Below are positions 1 to 8,300 of a stretch of 64,000 nt of DNA, one piece after another; the first letter of the stretch is position 1; each line of letters opens with the position of its first letter. Below the pieces are notes generated by a model. The model saw nothing but the letters and a program-made list of their open reading frames with translations. It was not told the origin of the DNA and did not search any database. The position numbers were made by a program, and so were the translations under genes. Source of the DNA: Ardenticatenaceae bacterium (GTDB lineage Bacteria > Chloroflexota > Anaerolineae > Promineifilales > Promineifilaceae); assembly GCA_020634315.1 (NCBI GenBank), contig JACKBV010000001.1, forward strand, positions 273,758 to 337,757, given 5' to 3'.

Positions 1-35
1 CTGCCATTGTGCGCTCCTTTGCAAGCAACTAGCAT

Positions 36-77
36 CGGTCATCGGTAATCCGTAACCGGTCATTGGTAATCGCTCAT
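36..77. repeat. Heptanucleotide tandem array (STRR-like)
   Basis: Six consecutive 7-bp units are visible (CGGTCAT, CGGTAAT, CCGTAAC, CGGTCAT, TGGTAAT, CGCTCAT) in the leftmost noncoding stretch. Related heptamers recur near 15172, 24573, 41843, 43223 and 50482. Positions 1-239 otherwise hold only one ACGGCCGT palindrome at 208-215; I see no gene there. The array resembles the short tandemly repeated repetitive sequences described in cyanobacteria, but its consensus is its own. Confidence 0.7.
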
Positions 78-239
78 TCGCAGATTCTACGGCTGGGGAA
101 TCTGCGCAGCAATGGGTTATGGATTGGGGGTTATGGATGCTAGAAATACGCATAAACTCTTTTGTGAAACAATTTATCTGTATGCCGTGTTCATTCTAAC
201 ATGGGCAACGGCCGTTTCCGTGCCGCTGTTCTCGTGAAA

Positions 240-1161
240 TTATAGTAAATTCTGCACATTTGTGCCGTGTTGTGCCAGAAAATCGAGCACAACTTGCCGG
301 GTAGGAAGGGCGGGGCGTGCGCCATGTTGGGTGCAGGCCAGAGCGCCGACGGCACTGGCGAATTGCAGCAATTGCGGCCAGGGCATGTTTTGCGCCAGGG
401 CATAGGCAAACGCGCCGTGGAAAGCGTCGCCTGCGCCAGTTGTGTCTACGGCCGTTACCGCAAATGCAGGCAGATGGCCTTCCGCAAACGGCCGTTTCCA
501 GAGCAAACCCTGCTCACCCAACGTAATCACAATGTTTGGCGTCTGGCGTGCCAATTCTTGTATGGCGGCTTCCGGGTCAGAGAAGCCGGTCATTTGCCGA
601 CTGAACTTGGCCGAAACCACCGCATATTCCACCAGCGGCAGCAGAGCCAGCGTGCCCGCATGCAGCGAACCGGCATCGAGCACGGTAGGGATTTGCTGCT
701 GGCGTGCCTGCTCGGCCAACGGCGGCGAAATTTCCGGTTCCAGGCCATCAAACAGGATGACCCGCGCCTGGCAACGGGCAAAATCAATGCTGGCGGCGGG
801 TAACGGCCGTGTCGCCCCGCGATAATTGACCAATGCCCGCTGCCCATCGGGCTTGACGAAGCACAACGGAAAGGGTTGTCGGATCGGCACCGCGCACAAC
901 GAGCTGTGTGTTTACTCCTGCCAGCTCCAATTCTTGCCGGTGCTGTTCGCCATATCCATCCAGCCCCAAATAAGCGGCGAGCGCACTGCGCCCGCCCAAC
1001 CGCGCAACTTGCACGGCTGCATTGGCCGCCGGGCCACCCCCACAAGCAACAAAGGCGTCGGCCACTGTTTTTTCATCGGGAGCAGGGTGGTGAGGCACCG
1101 TAAAGGACAGGTCGTAAGGAGCCTGCCCAACACATAAAACGTCGACCGTAAATGGTGTCAT
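240..1161 (-). pseudogene. PfkB-family sugar kinase, frameshifted
   Basis: This would encode a ribokinase/PfkB-type kinase of about 306 residues that phosphorylates a sugar or nucleoside with ATP. The N-terminal part, read from ATG at 1161, has the substrate-binding Gly-Gly-rich stretch CGGGPAANAA. The C-terminal part carries the anion-hole and catalytic motif DTTGAGDAFHGAFA, where the second Asp is the base. The two parts are in different frames: one extra base near 865-875 breaks the reading between ADPTTLSV and FVKPDGQRALVNY. It starts 2 nt after the stop of the receiver/PAS kinase, so it is the last gene of the sensory operon and may act on the sensed sugar. A sequencing or assembly error would restore an intact gene. 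Confidence 0.8.
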
Positions 1162-1163
1162 GA

Positions 1164-3512
1164 TCAGGCAGGCGGCAGCCAGAGGGTGAACGTGGTGCCT
1201 TTTTCGGGGGTACTGCTGACGGTGATATGCCCGTTTAATCTATCCATGATGGTGTGACAAATGGAAAGCCCTAACCCGGCACCGGGCACAGCCAGCTCCT
1301 GTGCGATTTTGCCGCGATAGAAGCGCTGGAAGATATACGGCCGTTCCTCTGTCGGAATACCTCTCCCTGTATTATGAATAGTCAGGGTTGCCCATTGCCT
1401 GTTATCTTTGATGGTCATCTCTGTGAAAACCGTGATTTCGCCACCGGTATTTGCGTAATGGAGGGCATTGTCCCACACCTTGTCGAGGGCACGACCGATG
1501 AGCAAGCCATCGGCTACGGCCAACGGCGCAGACGGAGCCAGGTTGATTTTCAGGGTCAGGTTGCGAGAATCAATCAGTGAATGGTCTGGGCGAAGCATTT
1601 CGGTGGTTAGCTCATTTAAATCCACCACCCCCAATACCACTGGAGACAAATCGGCCGTTAACGCTGATATTTCGATAAATCCTTCAACCAGCTTTTCCAG
1701 ACGCCCCGTCTCGCGCACCAGCACGGGCAGATATTTGGGCAAATTGTCGGGGCGGCGGGTGAGCAAATCCAGATACAGCTTGAGATTTGTCACCGGTGTG
1801 CGCAGTTCATGCCCAATTTGTGACGCAAATTGATCTTTAAGGCGATGCAGCTCCTTGAAATGCGTGATGTCACGCTGCACATAGACAAATCCTTCGAGAT
1901 GATCTTCTTGACTGTATAACGGATTGACGCTAAGCGCGGCATCGTACAAGGAGCCATTCTTGCGGCGGCTGACAACCTCGCCATGCCAGGCGGTACCAAG
2001 CGCCAACGCATTATTTAATGCTTGCAACACATATTGCGGCGTTTCTTGATTTTGCCAAAGTTGGTTGATTTGCATTTCGAGTTCTGGCAGCGTATAGCCG
2101 GTCACTTGCTCTGTCACCGGATTGGCATATTGCAGTGTGCCGTAGGCATCGGTGAGGTAGATGGCCTCGCTGGCCGTATCGAGAATGGTTTGCAGGCGGC
2201 GGCGCTCCTGATCTAATTCGGCCGTGCGCTCCGCCACACGCTGCTTCAGCATCGACGCATAGGCCTGCACCTGTTGATATAGCTGTGCATTCTCAATAGC
2301 AATGGCCGCCTGATTGGCAAAGGCTTGCAGCCGCTGCCTGTCTGCGGCCGCAAAAAAGTTCGCTCTGTGACTAACCAGCACAATAAACCCCAACAGGTTG
2401 CCCTTGCTGCGCACTGGGGCCACAACATTGGATTGCACCCAACTAACGTCCAGATTAGGCAATGTGTTGATGGGATCAGGAATGGAAACAGGTTCTTCCA
2501 CATCCAGCAAGGGAGCCAGGGTTTCAGAACCGACCAGCGGCCAACGGTGTTGCAAAATCATGTCTCTTTGGTTCATGTCAGGAGGGTAGGCGCTCAGTCG
2601 GGCAACATATACATGCCCCTCTTCCACGAGCAACATGCCGGCGGCATCGTGGGGGACAACTTCTTGAATGTGGGATAAGACAGCCTCGATGACGTCGTCT
2701 AGATGCAGGCTGTGGCTCAATTTAGCGGCCGTTTCTCGCAAAGCATCGGCAAGTGCCCGTTGCACACGCTCTGCCTCGGCGGCGTGGCGGCGTGCAGTTA
2801 TATCGCGGGCAATAATCTGTACGGCCGTTTCCCCCTGATACGGCAGCGTAATAGCCGTGCGCTCTACATAGACAGTCTTGCCATCATGCAGCCGTAAAAT
2901 GATGTCATCTAGCTTAGGGTCTTGCACAGCGTCATGCCCCACAAATGCGGCACAGCCCTCCATAACAAATTGCGCAATGGAGTGATCTATCAAATCTTGG
3001 GGAGAAGGCACGGCCAACAAATGCGCCGCTGCTGTGTTAGCCAGCAAAATCTGCTGCCCTTGCAAGATAAAAATGGCATCGGGTGCCTGTTCAAACAAGC
3101 GGCGGTACCGTTCTTCACTGTCGCGGAGCTGCTGGGAGACGTGATGACGATACAACGCCATTTGGATGGTGCTGTGTAATTCACGCTCTTCAAACGGCTT
3201 GAGAATATAGCCAAACGGCCCACTCACCTTTGCCCGTTGCAGGGTTAATTCATCGGCGTAGGCGGTAAGGTAAACAATGGGGATGTCCTGGCTGGCCTGA
3301 ATTTGCATGGCGGCCGTAATGCCATCCATATCCCCTTGCAGGCGAATGTCCATTAAAATCAAATCGGGGCGCCATGTGGCCGCCAATTGGATAGCTTCCT
3401 CGCCAGTCGCCGCCACAGCCGGTACTTCATAACCCATATGGCGAAGCTGTACCTGAATATCGAGGGCAATGATACTTTCGTCTTCTACAACCAGGATGCG
3501 TGTTGGATTCAT
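1164..3512 (-). CDS. Cytosolic receiver-PAS-GAF-PAS histidine kinase
   Basis: This 782-residue soluble signalling protein has no membrane segment. In order it has a receiver domain (about 5-120, phosphoacceptor Asp55 in LILMDIRL), a PAS domain (about 130-250), a GAF domain (about 265-410), a coiled coil, a second PAS (about 435-545), a HisKA helix with the phosphorylated His in GHELRTP near residue 567, and an HATPase domain with an N box (DNALHY) and the GAGLGLSI glycine box. It overlaps the upstream histidine kinase by 4 bp (ATGA), so the two are translationally coupled. It is therefore the likely phosphotransfer partner of that kinase. No DNA-binding domain is present, and the final output is not in the window. 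Confidence 0.9.
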   Translation of the reverse strand: MNPTRILVVEDESIIALDIQVQLRHMGYEVPAVAATGEEAIQLAATWRPDLILMDIRLQGDMDGITAAMQIQASQDIPIVYLTAYADELTLQRAKVSGPFGYILKPFEERELHSTIQMALYRHHVSQQLRDSEERYRRLFEQAPDAIFILQGQQILLANTAAAHLLAVPSPQDLIDHSIAQFVMEGCAAFVGHDAVQDPKLDDIILRLHDGKTVYVERTAITLPYQGETAVQIIARDITARRHAAEAERVQRALADALRETAAKLSHSLHLDDVIEAVLSHIQEVVPHDAAGMLLVEEGHVYVARLSAYPPDMNQRDMILQHRWPLVGSETLAPLLDVEEPVSIPDPINTLPNLDVSWVQSNVVAPVRSKGNLLGFIVLVSHRANFFAAADRQRLQAFANQAAIAIENAQLYQQVQAYASMLKQRVAERTAELDQERRRLQTILDTASEAIYLTDAYGTLQYANPVTEQVTGYTLPELEMQINQLWQNQETPQYVLQALNNALALGTAWHGEVVSRRKNGSLYDAALSVNPLYSQEDHLEGFVYVQRDITHFKELHRLKDQFASQIGHELRTPVTNLKLYLDLLTRRPDNLPKYLPVLVRETGRLEKLVEGFIEISALTADLSPVVLGVVDLNELTTEMLRPDHSLIDSRNLTLKINLAPSAPLAVADGLLIGRALDKVWDNALHYANTGGEITVFTEMTIKDNRQWATLTIHNTGRGIPTEERPYIFQRFYRGKIAQELAVPGAGLGLSICHTIMDRLNGHITVSSTPEKGTTFTLWLPPA

Positions 3513-5308
3513 GAAAGACCTTCCCTCTCTGTGGGTACAGAAAATGTGAGCTTGAAAATCGTGACGAGTGCAAAATCATCGTCATGATCTAGAATGGTCA
3601 GCGTGCCACCCAATTGTTTCGTTAAATTATGGACCAATTGCAAACCTAAGGAATCGACATGAGATGAATCGAAATCGGCCGGTAAGCCAACCCCGTCATC
3701 GCCAACAGCTAATGTCACTTGTGCGGCTTCGTTCTGGCGTAGTTTGATGCACACATGCCCACTTTGTTGGTGGGTGAAGGCGTGTTTGAAGGCGTTGGAA
3801 ACGAGTTCGTTGAGGATGAGGCCACAGGGAACGGCCGTATCAATACCCAAATACACCTGCTCCAGCGACAACTGCAACCTGATTTGATCAGCGTGATACG
3901 TACGCGCCAGATAATGCGTAAGATTAGCCACATATTCCGCAAAATCAATACGCGCCAGATTTTGAGATTGATACAACTTCTCATGAATCAAAGCCATCGA
4001 GCGCACACGATTCTTACTATCCTCGAACACAGATGTCGTATACGAATCATTCAAGCGCTCCATCTGTAAATTCAACAAGCTAGAAATAATTTGTAAGTTA
4101 TTCTTAACACGATGATGAATCTCTTTGAGTAACACCTCCTTCTCCGCCAGAGACGCCTGAATTTGCGCTTCCGCCTCCTGTTTGGCAAGCAAGCTGCTTT
4201 GAAACGCATTAAACCACTGCACCAATTCCGCAATCTCATCATTGCCACGCACAGGTAACGCCACCTGCTTCTCCAAAGGCGTTTCTTGCAATTGTTTAAA
4301 ACGATTGGTGATGGTACGGATCGGCAAAACCACATTCGTGTTATAGACAAACGCAACCAACCCCACCACACTGAAACAAAACAGCATCACGACAAAAGTG
4401 GTACGCCCAATACTTGATGTTTTGTCAGCCAATGTTTGCAAGGGAACCAAACCCAAGACAACCCAGCCGCTTTTCGGAGAGCGCACATAGTTCAGCGAAT
4501 AGACCTGACCATCGACTTCCTGGACTAACGTGTCTTTGGTATCTGTGAACAGGTGAGCAAACGAAGCGCTCACCGGCTGGCCTAACAACCGCAAATCAGG
4601 ATGATAAAGAATACGATTTTCGCCATCCAACACCATCAGGTAAGCGTTTTCACCTAAATCTACTTGTTGAAAATGCGCAGAGAGCGCTTCCACACTGTAG
4701 TTAACGAGAATTAAAGCGATGGGTTTTTGCTGTAAGGTGAGACGATCTGTGTTTTGCAAAATTTTGGCGGCAGTGACGACTTTTGTGTGTGTGGAGTTGG
4801 CATTCACATTATCTTCAATGCCAGCCCAGGTTACAAACTGATCACTCTCCAATGCACGCTGAAACAAGGTGTCATGCACATCCTGACGAATATTATCAAT
4901 GTTGAGTGTGTCGCCAACATGATAATGGGAGCCATACACAGTGAAAATGTCGATAGAAACCAGCCCTCGCAAATTCGAGTAACCACTCAAAATGTACCCA
5001 ATTTGCGCCTGGGTATTGAGGTCGATATAAGTATTCGTCGTATCTTCCGTCACTTCCAGGGCACGGCGAATTTCTTCAACGCCAGAAACGTTCGCAACTA
5101 AACTTTCGATCTGGTCGAGTTGTAAATCCAGATAATCGCGTTGATTCTCAACGAGAGCCATCGTATAGCGGTTGGCTTCTTGTTGCAGCAAACTACGAGA
5201 TGTCTGAAAAGACGTTAAGCCCACAATAATCACCGGCAATATGCTTAAAAAGATGAGATAGCCAATGAATTTTTGTGTGATGCCAGACTGTCGTAATGGC
5301 CTTTGCAT
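3509..5308 (-). CDS. Membrane sensor histidine kinase (Cache, HAMP, HisKA_2)
   Basis: This is a 599-residue membrane sensor kinase. A first transmembrane helix (about 15-35) is followed by a large extracytoplasmic region (about 38-300) that looks like a double-Cache domain, a second helix (about 303-327), a HAMP linker (about 328-385) and a HisKA_2-type dimerisation helix with EIHHRVKNNLQ near residue 400. The HATPase domain ends with N and G boxes (NELVSNAFKHAF, DDGVGL). The EIHHRVKNN form is typical of the LytS/HWE-like class. The gene follows the sugar-binding lipoprotein by 4 nt, and overlaps the receiver kinase, so the order is binding protein, sensor, relay. The sensor probably detects the ligand-loaded lipoprotein; that is inference. 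Confidence 0.9.
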   Translation of the reverse strand: MQRPLRQSGITQKFIGYLIFLSILPVIIVGLTSFQTSRSLLQQEANRYTMALVENQRDYLDLQLDQIESLVANVSGVEEIRRALEVTEDTTNTYIDLNTQAQIGYILSGYSNLRGLVSIDIFTVYGSHYHVGDTLNIDNIRQDVHDTLFQRALESDQFVTWAGIEDNVNANSTHTKVVTAAKILQNTDRLTLQQKPIALILVNYSVEALSAHFQQVDLGENAYLMVLDGENRILYHPDLRLLGQPVSASFAHLFTDTKDTLVQEVDGQVYSLNYVRSPKSGWVVLGLVPLQTLADKTSSIGRTTFVVMLFCFSVVGLVAFVYNTNVVLPIRTITNRFKQLQETPLEKQVALPVRGNDEIAELVQWFNAFQSSLLAKQEAEAQIQASLAEKEVLLKEIHHRVKNNLQIISSLLNLQMERLNDSYTTSVFEDSKNRVRSMALIHEKLYQSQNLARIDFAEYVANLTHYLARTYHADQIRLQLSLEQVYLGIDTAVPCGLILNELVSNAFKHAFTHQQSGHVCIKLRQNEAAQVTLAVGDDGVGLPADFDSSHVDSLGLQLVHNLTKQLGGTLTILDHDDDFALVTIFKLTFSVPTEREGLS

Positions 5309-5312
5309 ATTT

Positions 5313-6305
5313 TTAATCTACATTTTCCACCGTGACGAGTATCACATCTACAAGCGTCTGGGTGGGTAGTTCTTCGCCGTTTAGCGCACGCAGGGCATAC
5401 CAAACGCCCAGATACCCCTGTTCGGCAGCCTGTTGGTCAATTGTTGCTTGCAGGGTGCCATTGCGTAAGGCTTCTTTGGCTTCGGCTAATGCGTCGTAAG
5501 CTGCAACCAGGACATCGTTTCGCCCGGCTTCTTGCAAATATTGGATAGCGCCAAGCGCCATCATGTCGTTGGCGCAAAAGATCACTTTGATATTGGGGTG
5601 TTCGGCCATGATTGCGGCGGTGACGGTATAGGCTTCATCTATTTTCCAATTGGCCGACTCTGAAGCGACCATGACCAGATTGGGGTTTTCGGCGAAGGCT
5701 TGCATTGCGCCTAGCTTACGATCTTCGGCGTTTTGTGCGCCGCGAATCCCTTCTATGATCACGGCTTCGCCGGGTTCGATAATTTGTCTGCTGACGTACT
5801 GGGCGGACAAGTATGCCCCCTGACGATTGTCCACACTGATAAAAGGTACGTTCGTTAAACCCAGTGCCGTCGAGTATTCGGGGTTTAGCTGGTTATCGAT
5901 GTTGACGACCACAATACCGGCATCCTGGGCTTTTTTGAGAATGGGGATGAGTTCGAGGGAATCTCCGGGCGCAATGACGATGGCGTCTATTTGTTCCTGG
6001 ATCAACTCGTCCACGATTTCAATTTGTTGTTCAATAGAAGTTTCTTGCGCGGCCGTTTTTACGATTAGATTAATGCCAAATTCCATTTCGGCACGACGTG
6101 CACCTTTTTCCATTTCGACGAAAAAGGGGTTGGTCAATGTTTTCATCACCAGCGCTATGCGCGGGGCATCGGCCAAGTTGGTACCGCTGGGAACAGGAGA
6201 AGCTTGATCAACTAAGGATACGGCCGTATCACCGCCACCTTTTGCTCCACAAGCCACTGTCAATGTAATCAATAAGGCGAACAGAAACCGGAACAGCTTG
6301 TTCAT
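5313..6305 (-). CDS. Sugar-binding periplasmic-type lipoprotein
   Basis: This is a 330-residue solute-binding protein of the Peripla_BP_4/RbsB type. A lipoprotein signal ends in the lipobox LTVAC, so the protein is probably anchored outside the membrane. The body shows the type I fold pattern, with TLTNPFFVEMEKGA at the start, DAIVIAPGD in the middle and IFCANDMMALGAIQYL before the last lobe. No permease or ATPase gene of a sugar importer is adjacent. Instead two sensor kinases and a PfkB kinase follow with gaps of 4 nt or less. It therefore looks like the ligand receptor of a two-component system, comparable in layout to XylFII-LytS or ChvE-VirA, and not a transport component. The ligand is unknown. 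Confidence 0.88.
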   Translation of the reverse strand: MNKLFRFLFALLITLTVACGAKGGGDTAVSLVDQASPVPSGTNLADAPRIALVMKTLTNPFFVEMEKGARRAEMEFGINLIVKTAAQETSIEQQIEIVDELIQEQIDAIVIAPGDSLELIPILKKAQDAGIVVVNIDNQLNPEYSTALGLTNVPFISVDNRQGAYLSAQYVSRQIIEPGEAVIIEGIRGAQNAEDRKLGAMQAFAENPNLVMVASESANWKIDEAYTVTAAIMAEHPNIKVIFCANDMMALGAIQYLQEAGRNDVLVAAYDALAEAKEALRNGTLQATIDQQAAEQGYLGVWYALRALNGEELPTQTLVDVILVTVENVD

Positions 6306-6431
6306 GTGTCGCTCCTTGTCTCAACGTCAACTCCATTGTAGAAAATGTTAAGCGCGTTACGCAATAGGCAATGATAGGACATTGGCATGATAAGGACGAT
6401 TATGCTAGACTGCCCCATGCTAGGGAGTACG

Positions 6432-8225
6432 ATGACGACGACGAACAATGTCCCCCCCCCTGTTTCATTACGCCAAGCCAATGCCGGAACGCTTTTATGG
6501 CGAGCATACAAGTATTTACGGCCGTATCGCCGCTACGCACTGGCCGCTTACCTGCTCATGCTCATCATCAACCTGTTCGCCCTGATCACGCCACAATTGG
6601 TGCGCTGGATTGTGAACAACGGTATCCGCGAACAGGACATGTCCCTGCTCAGTTGGTCTATCGCCGGTCTGCTAGGACTAACGGTGATTCGCAGCGCCCT
6701 CACATTTTGGGAACATCGCTGGGTCGAGATGGCCTCACAAAACGTCGCCTACGACCTGCGCAATGCCATTCACGACAAACTGGCCGAACTCTCCTTCTCT
6801 TACCATGATCGCACAGAAACAGGCCAGCTTCTCTCCCGCGCGGTGCAAGATGTAGAGCGGATTCGCTTTCTGACGGGGCGTGCCACGCTGCGCCTGGTTG
6901 AGGGGACGGTGTTGTTGCTGGGAACGGCCGTTTTCCTGCTCATGATGAACCCCCGCCTGGCACTGCTCACATTGGCAACCATCCCCTTACTCGCCCACCG
7001 CGCCTTCCAGTTTGGGCGACACTTCCGCCCCTTATCCGCCGCCATTCAACAACAATTGGCCGTCCTCACCACGCGCCTGGAACAAAATTTGCGCGGCGCA
7101 CGCATCGTCAAAGCCTTTGCCCAAGAAGATGCAGAAATCAAACGCTTTGACAGCGATAACGATGACTGGTTCACCCTCTCCGCCAAATCAGCCCAATTAC
7201 AGGCGTTCAATGTGCCCGCCATCGACTTCATCGCCAACCTGGCGACGGTCGTCATCATCTGGTATGGCGGCTATCTGGTCATTAACGGGCAGCTCACATT
7301 GGGCGAGTTAGTCGCCTTCACCACTTACCTGGGGCAGCTAGTCGGCCCGGTGCGCCGCCTGGGCATGATCGTGCCCGCATTGGCTATGGCGGCCGCTTCC
7401 GCCGAACGTATTTTTGAAATTTTGGATGCCAGCGTGGAAGTAACCGACGCCGCAGACGCCATTCCCCTACCGCCAGCACAAGGGTTGGTGCAATTTGAGG
7501 ATGTCTCTTTTGCCTATTTTGGGCGGCACTGGGTGCTGAAGCATATCCATTTCACAGCCCAACCGGGGCAGATTATTGCCCTGTTGGGGGCAACCGGATC
7601 GGGCAAATCGACGATCACGAATCTGCTCCCCCGTTTTTACGATGCCACAAACGGCCGTATCACCATCGACGGGCACGACATCAAACACGTCACCATCAAC
7701 TCCTTGCGTGACCAAATTGGCATTGTGCTGCAAGAGACAACCCTCTTTGCCGACACCATCCGCGCCAACATCGCCTTTGGCCGTCCGGGCGCCAGCGACA
7801 CAGACATCATCGCCGCCGCCCAGGCTGCCCAGGCACACGACTTCATCATGAACATGGCCGAGGGCTACGACACCTATGTAGGCGAACGTGGCGTCACGCT
7901 TTCCGGCGGACAACGGCAGCGCGTTGCCATCGCCCGCGCCTTACTCAAAGACCCGCGCATCCTCATTTTGGATGATGCCACCTCCAGCGTAGACACCGAC
8001 ACCGAGCATCTGATCCAGCTTGCTTTGCAGCGCCTGATGCAAGGACGAACCTCCTTTGTCATCGCGCAGCGGCTCAGCACAGTGCGTCAGGCCGATCTCA
8101 TCCTTGTCCTCGAAAAAGGACGTATTGCCGCCTCAGGTACACATGAAGAACTGCTGCGCACCTCAGAACTGTATGCCCTCATTTACCAGCAGCAGCTGCG
8201 CCCACAAGAGGAGCAAAGCTCGTGA
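6432..8225 (+). CDS. ABC exporter subunit A (degenerate ATPase site)
   Basis: This is an ABC exporter half-transporter of about 597 residues, with six membrane helices and one nucleotide-binding domain. Walker A is GATGSGKST and the signature is LSGGQRQR. Walker B reads LILDDATSS, with Asp where the catalytic Glu should be, and the H-loop reads VIAQRLST, with Gln for His. These losses are typical of one half of heterodimeric exporters such as TM287/288 or BmrCD. The next gene has intact residues at both positions. Four in-frame ATGs lie at 6387, 6402, 6417 and 6432; I chose 6432 because AGGGAG sits 4 nt before it, though 6402 with AAGGA is also possible. The gene is divergent from the sensory operon. 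The substrate is unknown. Confidence 0.9.
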   Translation: MTTTNNVPPPVSLRQANAGTLLWRAYKYLRPYRRYALAAYLLMLIINLFALITPQLVRWIVNNGIREQDMSLLSWSIAGLLGLTVIRSALTFWEHRWVEMASQNVAYDLRNAIHDKLAELSFSYHDRTETGQLLSRAVQDVERIRFLTGRATLRLVEGTVLLLGTAVFLLMMNPRLALLTLATIPLLAHRAFQFGRHFRPLSAAIQQQLAVLTTRLEQNLRGARIVKAFAQEDAEIKRFDSDNDDWFTLSAKSAQLQAFNVPAIDFIANLATVVIIWYGGYLVINGQLTLGELVAFTTYLGQLVGPVRRLGMIVPALAMAAASAERIFEILDASVEVTDAADAIPLPPAQGLVQFEDVSFAYFGRHWVLKHIHFTAQPGQIIALLGATGSGKSTITNLLPRFYDATNGRITIDGHDIKHVTINSLRDQIGIVLQETTLFADTIRANIAFGRPGASDTDIIAAAQAAQAHDFIMNMAEGYDTYVGERGVTLSGGQRQRVAIARALLKDPRILILDDATSSVDTDTEHLIQLALQRLMQGRTSFVIAQRLSTVRQADLILVLEKGRIAASGTHEELLRTSELYALIYQQQLRPQEEQSS

Positions 8226-8300
8226 GTCGTCAGTCGTAGCCCGTCATCGGACTATGATTCACGGCTCATGGCGCACAATTCACGAATTACGGTCACAAAC
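8226..8300. repeat. Degenerate heptamer-like spacer between ABC genes
   Basis: The gap between the two ABC exporter genes reads as loose 7-bp units such as GAGTCGT, CAGTCGT, TCACGGC, TCATGGC and TCACGAA. They are related in style to the clear heptamer arrays elsewhere. There is no obvious ribosome binding site, which leaves the start of the second subunit uncertain. The repeat call is weak. Confidence 0.35.

Noticed and set aside
36..77. Heptamer arrays as a CRISPR array
   Set aside because: The units are 7 bp without spacers, so they do not have repeat-spacer structure.
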